Counted from the first letter of the stretch, positions 49,087-60,245 are shown. The stretch is DNA of 64,000 nt from CAIQPS01 sp963721365 (GCA_963721365.1 CAVRJE010000008.1:124001-188000); one strand, 5' to 3'. The notes: generated by a model from the sequence alone, not told the origin. Made by a program: numbers and translations.

Positions 49087-49098
49087 CGGTTATAACCG
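49087..49098. promoter_or_regulatory. 12-bp palindrome upstream of the arsenic operon
   Basis: CGGTTATAACCG is a perfect palindrome in the 95-base divergent gap between acr3 and the DUF3052 gene. An overlapping CCGT-TTAT-ACGG (49079-49090) precedes it. It could be an operator for an unseen regulator. It does not match the usual ArsR box pattern that I know. Confidence 0.5.
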
Positions 49099-49133
49099 CA
49101 CCGCTGCTCCGTACGAGCAACGACGATGCTAAG

Positions 49134-49610
49134 ATGAGCGGCATGACGGACGACGAAAGAGACACGGTCGACAAGGACGCGCCCTCAGACGAGGCGCCCG
49201 AGAACCCCCTTCACAAGAAGTTGGGCATCCGCCCCGGCTCGACCGGAGCCATAGTCGCCCCTCCCGAGGGAGACCTGCTCTCCCCTCTGCCGGAGTCTTT
49301 CGTGGTGCTGACGTCGGTCGACGACGTCGCGTCCGCGGACGGCGCCTTCGATTACCTGCACTTCTTCGCCCGCAACCGTGGGGATCTGGTAAAGGACTTC
49401 AACCGGCTACGGGATAAGCTGGCCCCCGGCGGAAGCCTGTGGATATCCTGGATAAAGCAGTCTTCGGTCCGCGGAGGCGGCGGGCTGCCGGGCGACCTGA
49501 ACGAGAACACCATTCGCCGGTTGGCCCTGGCGGCCGGACTGGTGGACGTGAAGGTAGCGTCACTCGACGCGGAGTGGTCCGCTCTCAGACTGGTCTGGCG
49601 TAGACACTAG
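49134..49610 (+). CDS. DUF3052-family protein
   Basis: 158 residues. The core LGIRPGSTGAIVAPPEG...L..LP and GGSLWISWIKQSS...DLNENTIRRLALAAGLVDVKV...WSALRLVWRR matches DUF3052, a methyltransferase-like fold without known activity. The N-terminal ~25 residues are acidic. It is divergent from acr3 and converges with the radical SAM gene. Function unknown. Confidence 0.5.
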   Translation: MSGMTDDERDTVDKDAPSDEAPENPLHKKLGIRPGSTGAIVAPPEGDLLSPLPESFVVLTSVDDVASADGAFDYLHFFARNRGDLVKDFNRLRDKLAPGGSLWISWIKQSSVRGGGGLPGDLNENTIRRLALAAGLVDVKVASLDAEWSALRLVWRRH

Positions 49611-49649
49611 GAGGCCGGTCGGCCGAGGGCGCGGCCGCTCGTATCGCGC

Positions 49650-50661
49650 TTAGTTCTTGCTGCCCGAGAAACCGGGCGTGCCGCCCGCGAGTCCCAAGTT
49701 GTCCTTGACCAGCCGGTACAGTCCCCGCTCGGTGCTGGCGCGGATGGATACGTAGCACTGATCGCAAGCTCTCCCGCGTTGGCCTGAACCCTCTCGCCGC
49801 CTCCTTGCGCGAAGAGTACTGCGCGTCGGGGTACATCGAGCAGGCGTTGATAAGGCCGTCGGGGCGCACGACCATGAAGCGCCGCCCCGCCTGGCAGCCC
49901 TTCATCCCCCCTTCGGCGAAGAAGCGATAGGTCTGCTCCAGGATGTAGTCGGAGTTCATGACCGCCGAGGAAGTGCGCCGGTGCTCCTTGAGAAAGTCGA
50001 AGTGCCGGCGGAGCAGGGCGAGATCCTCGGGCGCCGTGATGCAGAGGCTCCGATCGCCGGTCCGCAACGGGCTGTAAGCGCTGAACGAGATCTGGGTGCC
50101 CCACTCCTCGGCCTGAGCCACCAGCCCGGGGATCTCGGCGAAGTTCTCGTGGGTCAACGCGGAATTGAGCACGATGTTCCCCCGCCCGTACTGCTTGATG
50201 AGGTAGGGGATGATCTCGCTCATCTTGGCGTACAGCCCTGGGACAAGCCGGAAATCGTCGTGCCGCTCGTCGGGGAAGTCGAGCGATATGGAAAAGAGCG
50301 ACACCCCTGCCTTATTGAGCGCGAGATACCGTTGCTCGGTCATGAGCCACCAGTTGCTCACCAAGACGACCATGGGGAGACCACCCGGCCGCTTGACGGC
50401 GCGGACGATATCTTCCAAGTCGTCGCGCAGGAGGGGTTCGCCGCCGGACAACTGGCACACGCCCGGCCTGAACTCTTTGGAGTAGCGCGCGTAGTCGGCG
50501 GGCGTCATCAGCTTCGACTCGGACTTGATGCCGCCCTTATCGCAGTGCACGCAGTCGGCACAGCACGAGTGGGTTACTTCGAACGATAGGCAGACCGGCC
50601 AGCCTTTGGCCCGGTTCCATAGCGACCTGACGCCGATGTGGACCGATTCGGTGGTCTTCAT
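49650..50661 (-). CDS. Radical SAM/SPASM-like enzyme
   Basis: About 336 residues from ATG 50661. Cys33, Cys37 and Cys40 (CCADCVHC) bind the SAM cluster and QLSGGEPLLRDD is the glycine-rich motif. Later Cys residues (KGCQAGRRF, INACSMYP, CDQCYVS) suggest auxiliary clusters of the SPASM/Twitch kind. One frame change near 49770 separates the last ~40 residues, which end in GTPGFSGSKN. Relatives modify peptides, tetrapyrroles or lipids. No obvious precursor peptide is nearby. Confidence 0.5.
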
Positions 50662-50863
50662 GCTCGGGATGCTTCCATTTCGACGAGGCCCGCGGGCCGT
50701 TGGCTTCTCGCCCGACACTGTACCGCACGGGTCCCGGCCCGCCTAGCCCCGGGGCGAATGCGCGCCCGATGCCCGAGGAGGCTGCTGAGGTTCTTCCGCC
50801 AATGGTACGATTCTGCTGACCACGGCTGCTGACAACCAAGAGACCGGCAGGTGGTGCCGCTAC

Positions 50864-52018
50864 GTGCTTGATCACATAGTCGATCTCCTCAATGCGTTAG
50901 GTATCGCGGCGCCCGGGCGCACGGGATGGATAACCGTGATCCTCACGTTCATCATCGCGGGGCTCGCGGCGTGGCGCTTCATACCTCGGCTCAGGGTCTT
51001 CTCGCTGAAGGTCGGCTGGGCCGACGAACCGAACCCGCGGCGCCTCAATAAGGAGCCCCTCCCCAATGCCGGCGGCCTGGCCATCTTCGCCGCGGTGACC
51101 GTGGCCCTGATCATCGCCACTCTGCTCCGCCCCATCGTCATCGAGCACGTACAGGTGGGCGTGCTGGCCATCCTGCTCGGCGGGTCATTCTTGATCATGG
51201 CCGGCTTCATAGACGACCAGTTCGGCCTGCCTCCCGTCTTCCGCCTGGGCGTGCAGTTGATGGCCGCGCTACTGCTGGTGAGCACGGGCATCCGTATCGA
51301 TGTGGCCTTCGGCGGGAGCATGGCCGTGACCCTCTCGGTCGTCTTTACGGTCATCTGGGTGATGGCCATCACGAACGCGGTCAACTTGATCGACGGCGTG
51401 GATGGCCTTGCGGGGGGAGTGAGTTTCATCACCGCCATGAGCCTGCTTGCCGTGTCGGCTCAAGATCAGAGAAAAGCAGCCGCCACCCTCGTTCTCGCGG
51501 CCGTGGGTGGCGCGGCCCTGGGGTTCCTTCGCCACAACTTCCCGCCTTCTCGCATCATCATGGGAGACAGCGGCGCCTACTTCTTCGGCTTCGTGCTGGC
51601 GGCGACGAGCATCCTGGGGGGACTCAAGGTAACCACCCTCTTCTCTCTGTTCCCCACCGTGCTGTTCCTCTTCGTGCCTTTGCTCGACACGGTCATCGTC
51701 ATATTCCGGCGCCTGCTCGAACGGAGAAACCCCATCTCCAGTCCCGGCACCGACCACATCCATCACCGGCTCCTCGCGCGGGGACTGTCGCCGGCCCGCA
51801 CCGTCGTTCTGCTGCTGAGCGTCACCATGGTGGCGAACGTCGTGGCCATGGCCGTCCAGGGACTGTCGGCCTTGGTCATCGTCGTCACCACCCTAGGAAT
51901 CCTGGGCCTGCTGGCTCTGGTCGCCTGGAGGCGCCGGCGCGCCTTCCGCCGCGCGGCGGCACGGCAGTCCGCGATGCCACTTGCCGCCGAACCGGGCGAC
52001 GAAAAGCCTTTGGGATAG
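50864..52018 (+). CDS. wecA: Polyprenyl-phosphate GlcNAc-1-phosphate transferase
   Basis: An intact 384-residue membrane protein of the WecA/TagO/MraY family with ~11 helices. Catalytic motifs are GFIDDQFG, NLIDGVDGLAGG, MGDSGA and HIHHRL. The start is GTG 50864. It transfers sugar-1-phosphate from a UDP-sugar to a lipid carrier to begin cell-wall polymer or O-antigen synthesis. It stands alone here. Confidence 0.5.
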   Translation: MLDHIVDLLNALGIAAPGRTGWITVILTFIIAGLAAWRFIPRLRVFSLKVGWADEPNPRRLNKEPLPNAGGLAIFAAVTVALIIATLLRPIVIEHVQVGVLAILLGGSFLIMAGFIDDQFGLPPVFRLGVQLMAALLLVSTGIRIDVAFGGSMAVTLSVVFTVIWVMAITNAVNLIDGVDGLAGGVSFITAMSLLAVSAQDQRKAAATLVLAAVGGAALGFLRHNFPPSRIIMGDSGAYFFGFVLAATSILGGLKVTTLFSLFPTVLFLFVPLLDTVIVIFRRLLERRNPISSPGTDHIHHRLLARGLSPARTVVLLLSVTMVANVVAMAVQGLSALVIVVTTLGILGLLALVAWRRRRAFRRAAARQSAMPLAAEPGDEKPLG

Positions 52019-52115
52019 TCGCCGCGAGCCCTCGAAACCAAAGTCGCCCTTGCTCCGTCGTAGCGGCAACCGAAAAGACAAACGGGGTGTGAGTCTTTTG
52101 ATTGGAGGGTGCGAG

Positions 52116-52559
52116 ATGGGCAGATCCAGGAAACATCAGGGCATCGCGGCGATCGTCCTTATCCTCATCATCGTCGGGACGGCGATCGTGAGTGCGGGCT
52201 GTGGCAGCCAGTCCGGAGCAGCGGGGGGTCCGGTCAAACTGACCGAAGCCGATAACGGCAAGACGGTCACGGTCAAAGTCGGCGATACCGTCCAGGTGAT
52301 CCTCCCCGGCAACCCGACCACCGGGTACTCCTGGTCGACCTCCCTCAGCGACAAGGACGCGGCCGTGCTACAGCAGCAGGGTGACGCGGCCTACACGCAG
52401 GAGTCCACCGACCCGAGCCTCGTGGGTGGCGGCGGCGCGTTCACCTTCACGTTCAAGGCCGCGGCTCCCGGGCAGGTGGTACTGAAGTTCGACTACGCCC
52501 GTCCGTTTGAGAGCGTGCAGCCTCTCCAGACCTACTCGGTGACGGTCACGGTCGAGTAG
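52116..52559 (+). CDS. Chagasin-like (I42) protease inhibitor lipoprotein
   Basis: 147 residues from ATG 52116 (GGAGG upstream). A hydrophobic leader ends in VSAGCGS, a lipobox. The mature domain has the three chagasin loops: NPTTGYSW, GGGGAF and RPFE (RPW in classic members). Such proteins block papain-type cysteine proteases. It would be surface-anchored and could protect against host or competitor proteases. Intact. Confidence 0.5.
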   Translation: MGRSRKHQGIAAIVLILIIVGTAIVSAGCGSQSGAAGGPVKLTEADNGKTVTVKVGDTVQVILPGNPTTGYSWSTSLSDKDAAVLQQQGDAAYTQESTDPSLVGGGGAFTFTFKAAAPGQVVLKFDYARPFESVQPLQTYSVTVTVE

Positions 52560-52565
52560 CGCCGT

Positions 52566-53334
52566 TCAGTCCGAAAGGAACCGCCCCGGATCGGCCATAA
52601 AGTCCCGATACAGCCGGTAGTGGGACGTATGCTCGTACGAAGTCTCGGCGATGGGCCCGTCGCCCAGCACGAACACCTGGGCCCCCTTCACCGCCATGAT
52701 CACCGGTGAATGGGTGGCGATGACGAACTGGGCGTGCCCGCGCCGGCGGTATTCGGAGAGCAGACGCAGCAGTTCGAGCTGGCTTGCCGGCGAGAGCGCG
52801 GCCTCGGGCTCGTCGAGGAAGTACAGCCCCGGGATCTGATAGCGGCCGCGGAAGTAGGCGAGAAGGCCCTCCCCCCGGGAGCGGAGCGTCAGCTTCTCTC
52901 CTCCGTGGTATCGGGCCTGGCCGGGATCGACTTCGGTGACGTCGTCGATGAACTCCGCCCACTCCCTGAAGCTCTCGGCGCTGAAGACCCCACCCTTCAC
53001 GGAGCCCCGCGCCAGAACGACCTCGACGTACTCACTGAGCGCCCACGCCGGGTAGCTCGCCGGCAGCCGCGATGGCGCTCCGACTTCCGCGCGGCTCCTC
53101 TTCGGCTGTGCCCAGATGTGAAAACCGCAGCGCCGTGCGATCGCCTCGATCAGCGTCGACTTTCCCGATCCGTTCTCGCCCACAAGGAAGGCCACGCTCT
53201 CGGTGAAGGCGGAGCTCCTGCCGTTGCTGGAACGCCGGGACGTTGAACGGGTAGACCGCTCGATCGGGGAACTCATCCCCCCGTATCCGCACGCCCTCCA
53301 GCCAGATAGCCTGGCCCCCGGCGCCGTCGCTCAT
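52566..53334 (-). CDS. AAA/ABC-type ATPase of the OLD/RecF-like group
   Basis: About 255 residues. Walker A is GENGSGKST, Walker B YFLDEPEAALSP and the switch His is in ATHSP. The N-terminus (AIWLEGVRIRGDEFPDRAVYPFNVPAF) is in another frame, with a change near 53230; ATG 53334 is the likely start. This small predicted ATPase family (COG3910) is common, with unclear function. It follows the toast_rack lipoprotein on the same strand within a few bases. Confidence 0.5.
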
Positions 53335-53339
53335 CCGGC

Positions 53340-54206
53340 TCACTGCGTTGGTGGTCAGGCTCAGGTTCCCCAGGTTCATGTTCACGGTGATCGTGAGGAG
53401 CTTGCCCTGCGTCTTGGCACCCGCCGCGGGCGTCTGGTACGTCTTGCCCTCCGTCGTCCAACCTCCCTCATGGGTGATGTTGGTCAGATTGCCCTTGACG
53501 ACCACTTCGGCCGCTGTGGTGGACGGGACGATGATGTGGACGCTGCCGACGCCCGCCGAGATGCTGACCGACCCGTCGCTCCGCAGATTCCCATCGAAAT
53601 CGAGAGTGAACGAGCCTGCTCCGCCTTTGAACTCCATCTTCTTGAAGTTGGCGTCAGCCGAGCCCGCTGAGCGTGACACTGCGAGGCCCCCGTCTCGTAG
53701 CTGAGCAGATCCATCTGGCTCTGGTTGGCGGCGGAGAACTTCACCTGGCTCTTGGACGCCCCGTCCTTGATGCTGAGCCTCTGCAGCGAGAGGCCGCCGA
53801 ACTCGTACGTTCCTTCGTAGGCGCCGGCCGTGATGGCCAACCGTACGGGAGTCCTGCCCAACTTCAGCTCCCAGTCGTTGACGATGTCGCCGCCCAGACC
53901 TGACAGCCCCTTGGTGCTCCCCTGCTTGATGCTGAGCGAGGAGTCGGTCCGGGTGACGTTGGGCTTCCAGCTCGCCACGTTGTAGCGGATGACGCCCGAC
54001 GCCAGGCCTGTCGGCCCCCGCCTGGACGGAGAGCTTGCCCGCGCCCATGCTCAGGGTCACGTCGGTGACCGCGGCGCTGCCGAGGGGTTCGTCGATCACC
54101 AACTCCTGCGTGGGTCCCGTGGCGACACCGCACCCGGCCAGGAATAGCGTCGCCCCGAGGGCGAACGTCGACCACGACCACCTGTGATCATCGTCTTCCG
54201 ATTCAT
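53340..54206 (-). CDS. Toast_rack/DUF4097-like lipoprotein (frame breaks)
   Basis: About 288 residues from ATG 54206. The leader WSTFALGATLFLAGCG holds a lipobox. The mature part begins LVIDEPLGSAAVTDVTLSMGAGKLSV and continues into the repetitive beta structure of toast_rack/DUF4097 proteins (SADANFKKMEFKGGAGSFTLDFDG, SISAGVGSVHIIVP). Changes near 54180, 54010 and 53690 break it. The family is tied to cell-envelope stress responses, often near LiaF or PspC. Surface-attached. Confidence 0.5.
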
Positions 54207-54273
54207 GGTCGCCCCCTCTTCCTCGTCGTCTGCGTCCGCACGCCGGACGCGTCGCCCGCCTCTCATCTCAATA

Positions 54274-55123
54274 TCACAGATCGGCGAGCAACGGGTCGAG
54301 TGTGCGGTCAGGATGTACGCGGCCACGCAAAGGATCACCACAAACACGACGGCCGCGACCCGCACCGCCTTCCGCGCAGGCGGACGAGGTGCGAACAGCC
54401 GCGAATCCTCCCTGCGAACGGACGAACATGGCGCAGGTACCTCCAGATGCCGGCCAGGAAGACCAACAGCCAGGCGCCACCCAGGACCCACCCGCCCAGC
54501 ACGTCGGACAGCCAGTGGACACCCAGGTAGACCCGCGACACTCCGATGAGCCCGGCGATCACCGTGGCGACCACAAGGGCCACCCACGCCCGGCCGGCCG
54601 CTCCCCGGCGCCACCGGAACGCCACGTAGACGAGCAGGCCGAGGAAGACCAGCGTGGTCAGAGCGTGACCCGAGGGCATGCTTGCCGAGCTGGGCATCGC
54701 GATGAGGGCGTCGTCCACTGGCGGTCGCAGCCCGGCCGACCACGGCCTTCGCCACTTCGGACACCGCCCAGCCGATCAGCAATCCCACCGCGACGAGCAC
54801 GGCCTGCGCCCGCCTACCCCACACGGCCAGCATCAGGACGGCGAGAATCCCAACGCTCCCAGCACGGGAGGGTTGCCGAGGAGAGTGATCGCCCAGAAGA
54901 ACTGGCTGCGCCCCGGGGTGCGCCAGGCGATGAAAGCGTCGGAGATCCGACGGTCCCAGGCCGAGAGGGCGGAATCGGGACCGGAGGCCAAGGCGAGGGC
55001 GATGAAGATGGCGAGCAGCGCTGCCGCGACCAAGAGCGCAGCGGCGACGCCCGCGCGCGCGGCCCGCGGGCGGCCCCGGCGGTCCGGCGTCACCTGGTCT
55101 GGGACCGCGCTGTCGGTGCTCAC
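54274..55123 (-). CDS. PAP2-type phosphatase
   Basis: A membrane phosphatase of ~280 residues from GTG 55123, which overlaps the stop of the GyrI-like gene. Motifs K-x6-RP (GRPRPP region, broken by a frame change near 54740), PSGHA and SRVYLGVHWLSDVLGG are present between ~6 helices. A second change lies near 54860 and another near 54430, so the C-terminus is uncertain. It may dephosphorylate undecaprenyl pyrophosphate or phosphatidic acid. Confidence 0.5.
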
Positions 55124-55783
55124 CCGGCCGGCACGACCTGGTGGCGCAGCACCGTCTTCAGGTTCTCGGGCTTGGCCGTGCGCGGGTCGCCGAGGTAGAT
55201 CTCGTGGTGGCGCCCGTGGAACCGGTACCCGTTCTGGTCGGCGAATTCGCCCATCCGCATGAGCGTGGCCGGCTCGTCGGCGTACGGGACCGATGTGCAT
55301 CACCTGCACGCAGAGCCCCTCTTCGAAGCGCTCGAGCCGGAGCCGGTCGAGCGGCTGCGTGTCGGCCCCCTCCTTGGCGCGCTTCGTGCGCAACTGCTCC
55401 ACCGCCTCGGCGAACATGTCCGCGGTTATGTGATCGGGCTGCATCATCATGAGCGTCCACAGCCACTGGTCGGACGCGGCGTAGTCGGCGCCTCCCTCCG
55501 GCGTCGTCCACAGACCCTCGAGAGCCATGACCGTGTAGTCGATCGGGTTCTCCGCCCGCTTCTTGGACGTGAACTTGAGGGTGTAGGAGATCCCATAGAG
55601 TGCCCCGATCGCGGCCGCGAAACCCGGAGAGTCGCCCGGCATCAGGCCGGGCTCTATCTGGCCGTCGATCATGACGAACTGCATCTCGGGCACCGTGACC
55701 AGTACGCACTCCTTGGCCGAGGGCAGATAGAGATGCTTGAGCTGTTTCTTGAGATCGAGTTTCGCGGGAGCATCGCTGGCCAT
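55120..55783 (-). CDS. GyrI-like small-molecule-binding protein
   Basis: About 220 residues. DLKKQLKHLYLPSAKECVLVTVPEMQFVMIDGQ and FAAAIGALYGISYTLKF mark the COG4832 GyrI-like domain; the C-terminus (NGYRFHGRHHEIYLGDPRTAKPENLKTVLRHQV) completes it after a frame change near 55290. It is a stand-alone ligand-binding domain without DNA-binding part; such proteins hydrolyse or sequester small toxic compounds. Probably coupled to the PAP2 gene (GTGA overlap). The 253 bases upstream hold divergent promoters and no gene I can support. Confidence 0.5.
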
Positions 55784-56036
55784 GACCTACCTCCCCGAGA
55801 TGAGACGCCTGCACACCATCATACTTGCGCTTATACTTCGTGACGAAACCGTCAACGTGAATCATCTGGCGACGGCCGGGACCAAGTAGCATCGACCGCG
55901 GTTCGCCCTCGCGAGCCGCCCCTTTCCGCCGCTCCGCACGACTTCGCGCTACCATGGCCAATGAGAAGACTATCCGAATGCTGCCCGCGTGCTGTTCCTC
56001 GCAACGAGGCGGGCACGACGAAACCAAGGAGGAGCC

Positions 56037-56339
56037 ATGAAAGAAGTCCCCGGGCTCTACGCCGAATTCCGCGCGCAATTCCCCGAGATCCTCGAGAAGA
56101 ACGAAGAACTGGGCCGCATGGTCCACGAGCAGGGTCCCCTGGACGAGAAGACCCGTTCCCTGGTGAAGATAGGGATCGCGGCGGCCAGCCTCCACCTGAC
56201 CTCGGTAACCACCCAGGTCGCCCGGGCCCGGGAGGCCGGAGCCAACGAGGACGAGATACTTCACGCCCTCTTGCTCGTCATCCCCACGTGCGGATTCCCG
56301 ACCTTCATGCAGGCCTACCGCGAGTACAAAGGCGAGTAA
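56037..56339 (+). CDS. Carboxymuconolactone decarboxylase-family protein
   Basis: 100 residues from ATG 56037 with AAGGAGGAG upstream. KTRSLVKIGIAAASLHLTSVTTQVARAREAGANEDEILHALLLVIPTCGFP matches the CMD/AhpD helical fold, but only one Cys is present, so thiol peroxidase activity of the AhpD kind is unlikely. It is 3 bases before putA and probably co-transcribed. Confidence 0.5.
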   Translation: MKEVPGLYAEFRAQFPEILEKNEELGRMVHEQGPLDEKTRSLVKIGIAAASLHLTSVTTQVARAREAGANEDEILHALLLVIPTCGFPTFMQAYREYKGE

Positions 56340-56342
56340 GCC

Positions 56343-59300
56343 ATGTCGCCGGAGCGATCCAACGGGGACGATGCCGCCCGATCTGAGGGACTTGCCGGCG
56401 AGAGCGGAGCCGCGGCGAAGCTGCCACCGAGCGGAGCGGAGAGCGCAGCCGGTCGACGGGCTGGATGAGGAGGTCGAGCTCAAGGACGACCTGGATGGCC
56501 CGACGTGCCTTGGCGAATCGCCGAGTGGAGACCGGCCGACCCCGAGCTTCGCGTCCACGAGATCGGCATGCAGCTCTACGAGTCGACGGTCGAGCGCGGA
56601 CCGGCCAAGGCGGCCGCCTCGTTCGTGACCGGGCGGGCCATGCAGCGCCGCATCCTCGCCCAGGCGATGGCGGATCCGGCCTTCAAGACCCAGCTCTTCC
56701 GCTTCGTCGACGTGTACCCCAGCATCCGCGACTCGGGCGATCTGCTCCGGCATCTCCGCAGCTACCTCGGCAGCGTGGACGTCGCCGCGTCCTCTCGACC
56801 GGCTGGTCGCGACCGACAAGAAGACGGCTGCCGAGTTGGGCGGTCACTCGTCTTACCGAGCGGGGCATGCAGCGCATGGCCGAGAGCCTCATCGCGGGCC
56901 GCGACGCCACCGACGCGCTGCCCACTTTGAAGCGGCTCCGCCGCCGGCACACCGGCTTCACCCTGGACCTCCTGGGCGAGACCTGCTTCAGCGACGCCGA
57001 GTCCGAAGACGTACGCCCGGCGCTACCACGACCTTCTGGACTACCTGCCGGGCAAGGTCGCCCGCTGGGGCGAGGATCGGGCTATCGACCAGTCGCCCTA
57101 CGGCCCCGAGCCAAGGGTGAACGTCTCCTTGAAGGTCAGCTCTCTCTACTCCCAGATCGATCCGCTCGATTTCGACGGTTCGCGGCGGGCCCTGGTCTCG
57201 GCCTTGAAGCCCCTGTTTCTCAAAGCCCGGGACAACGGCGTCTTTCTTAGTATCGACGTAGAGCGTTTCGTCCACCGGGATCTCACCTATGCCGCGTTCG
57301 CCGACCTGTGCCGGGATCCCGAGCTCCGCGACTATCCGCATCTCGGGATAGCGGTCCAGGCCTACATGCGGGACAGCGCGGAGATCGTTCAAGGTCTGAT
57401 CCATCTGGCCCGGGACCGCGGGACCCCGTTCACCGTGCGTCTGGTCAAGGGCGCTTACTGGGACTACGAGACCATCCTCACCGCCCAGGAGCATTGGCCT
57501 CCCCCGGTGTTCCTCCGCAAGGCGGAGACCGACGCTCAGTTCGAGCGACTCGCGAAGAAGATCATCGACAACTGGCAATGGACCCGTCCGGCTCTCGGCA
57601 CCCACAACATCCGGAGCATAGCGGTCGGTATGGCAGCGGCCGAGGCGGCCGGATTGCCCGCGACCGCGGTCGAGATCCAGGTGCTGCACGGCATGGCCGA
57701 TTCGATCCGCAGGGCCGCTGTGCGCCAGGGCTACCGGGTGCGCGAGTACGTGCCGGTGGGAGAGCTGATCCCCGGCATGGCCTACCTGGTCCGGCGCCTG
57801 CTCGAGAACACCGCGAACGAGTCCTTCTTGCGCCTGACCTTCGCCGAGCACGAGGACCCGGAGTCGCTGCTGGCGCCCGCCGGCGCTAAAGCAGGCGGCC
57901 GAAGACAGCGCCCGAGGGCGCCGCGCCGCCATCCGCCGAGGGCGAGAGCTCACGCGCCCGTTCCAGAACGAACCGCACGCCGACTTCTCGCGGGAAGCCA
58001 ACCGGAAGCGCCATGGAGAAGGCTCTCGCGACCATCGCCGCGAGCGCCGGCCGCGACTACGCTCTCCTCATCGACGGCTCCCCGGTGCAGACCGGTGAGT
58101 GGCTCACCTCCGTCAACCCGGCCCATCCCACGCCAGGTCGTCGGCAGGGTGGCGGCGGCGAGCAAGGCCGAGGTCGACCGGGCGCTCGACAGCGCTGTGG
58201 GCGCCTTCCACTTCTGGCGCGACACTCCGGCCGCCGAACGGGCGGACATACTCTTCAAGGCCGCCGCCGCCATGCGGGCGCAGCGTTTCGAGTTGGCCGC
58301 GCTGGAGGTCATGGAGGCAGGCAAGCCCTGGCGGGAAGCCGACGCCGATGTCTGCGAAGCCATCGACTTCCTCGAGTACTACGGCCGGGAGATGCTGCGG
58401 CTCTCGGAAGTCCGGCAACTCAGCGACGTGCCGGGCGAGAGCGACCTCTACTTCTACGAGCCGCGGGGTGTGGCGGCCGTCATCGCCCCGTGGAACTTCC
58501 CGCTGGCCATCCCCACCGGCATGGTCGCGGCGGCTCTTGTCGCCGGCAACAGCGTGGTCTTCAAGCCCGCTACTCCCACGCCCGGTGCTCGGCTACGCGA
58601 TGGTGCGCATCCTGCACGAGGCGGGCGTGCCCGGCGGGGTCCTCAGCTTCCTGCCCGGCTCGGGCGGCGAGATCGGCGACTACCTGGCGGCCGACCCGCG
58701 CGTGGACCTCATCGCCTTCACCGGGAGCCTCGAGGTGGGCCTCTCGATCATGGACAGAGCAAGCGGCGCCGCTCCGGGGCAACGCAGCATCAAGCGGGTC
58801 ATCACCGAGATGGGCGGCAAGAACGCCATCATCGTCGACACCGACGCCGACCTGGACGCGGCCGTCGAGGGAGTGCTGGTCTCGGCCTTCGGCTATGCCG
58901 GGCAGAAGTGCTCGGCCTGCAGCCGCGTGGTGGTCCTCGACACCATCTACGACCAGTTCCTCCGCCGTCTCACGCAGGCGACCGACGAGCCTCAAGTCGG
59001 GCGACCCGGCCGACCCCGGCACCCGGATGGGCCCGGTCATAAGCGCCGATGCCCGCGACCGCATCCTCGGCTACATCGAGATGGGCAAGCGGGAGGCGAC
59101 CCTGGTGGTGCCGGCGGCCGGAGGAGGCCGCCGGCTCGGCCCGCGGCGCGGGCGACTCCCCCGAACCGGAGACGGAGACCCGACCGGGACGCCCATAACC
59201 CCGCCGTTGCCGCTCAGATGGGCGATATCGACCTCCAGACCTTCGCCGGCGCCATGGAAAGCGACACCCGGGCTCGAGGCAACGGCTCAGGGCGATGTCG

Positions 59301-59820
59301 CCCAGAAAGCCGAAGAGACTGAGGAAGCCCCGGCGCCGGCTTCCCGCTGAGCAGAATCCCCCCGGCGATGCTCCGGAGGACGTGCCGCCGTCACGGGCAG
59401 CACCGGCGAAGCGGCCGACCGACCAAGCCGCGCCCGAGGAGCCGGGCTATTTCGTCCTGCCCCACATCTTCTCGGACGTACCTCCCGATTCGACCATCGC
59501 TCAGGAGGAGATCTTCGGCCCGGTGCTCGCCGTCATCCGGGCCAGCAACTTCGACGAAGCTCTGGAACAGGCGCTCGGCGTCCGCTACGGCCTCACGGGC
59601 GGCCTGTATTCCCGGAACCCGGCCCACATCATGCGGGCGGTCAGGGAGTTCCGGGTCGGCAATCTCTACATCAACCGGCCGATCACCGGCGCGATGGTGG
59701 GGCGCCAGCCGTTCGGCGGCTCCCGCATGAGCGGGGTGGGCTCCAAGGCGGGCGGGCCCGACTACCTGCTGCAGTTCATGGAGCCCCGCGTGGTGACCGA
59801 GAACACCATTAGAAGAGGAT
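56343..59820 (+). CDS. putA: Bifunctional proline dehydrogenase / P5C dehydrogenase
   Basis: About 1,150 residues. The proline dehydrogenase barrel includes SIDVERF and RLVKGAYWDYE; the aldehyde dehydrogenase part includes IAPWNFPLAIP, FTGSLEVG, ITEMGGKNA, the catalytic GQKCSA and EEIFGPVLAVI. It oxidises proline to glutamate using FAD and NAD. Several one-base changes interrupt it (about 56466, 56800, 57005, 57890, 58125, 58580 and 58990). A ~100-residue Ala/Pro/Glu-rich insertion lies in the aldehyde dehydrogenase domain, between GYIEMGKRE and GYFVLPHIF. The first ~50 codons and the exact stop are uncertain. It converges with a PIN toxin gene. Confidence 0.5.
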
Positions 59821-60245
59821 TCGCGCCGGACGGACGGGTCCAACGCACCGGCACCAGGTGCTCCACCTGCTTGAACTCGGGGTCGCCGGTCACGACCGTC
59901 GCGCCTTCATCCAGGGCGAGCGCCACCACGAAGGCGTCACCGAGCGAGATTGGATGCTGAGCCTTGACGCTCGCCGCCGCAGAGTATGGCCCGCCGGTCC
60001 AGGTCAGGATCAGCGCGGGCAGACTCTTCCAGAAGGGCGAGCGAGGCCGCGACCGCTTCGACCCCCTTGCGCCGCTCGACGATGTAGCAGATCTCGGCGA
60101 CGCTCATGGCCGAGATCAGTACCCGGCAGTCGCCATCTCTCGCTGCGGAGAGTATCTCGTCCACGGCCGCCGCCCCCGGTTCATCGAGCAGGAACGACAA
60201 GATCGCGTGCGTGTCGAGAACAATAACGGGACTATTGGACGTCAT
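59812..60245 (-). CDS. PIN-domain toxin (VapC type)
   Basis: About 143 residues from ATG 60245. VLDTHAILSFLLDEP, VAEICYIVER, LGDAFVVALAL and VVTGDPEFK give the acidic residues of a VapC ribonuclease. A frame change near 60010 separates the C-terminal third. It overlaps the antitoxin gene by 14 bases and converges with putA. Confidence 0.5.
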
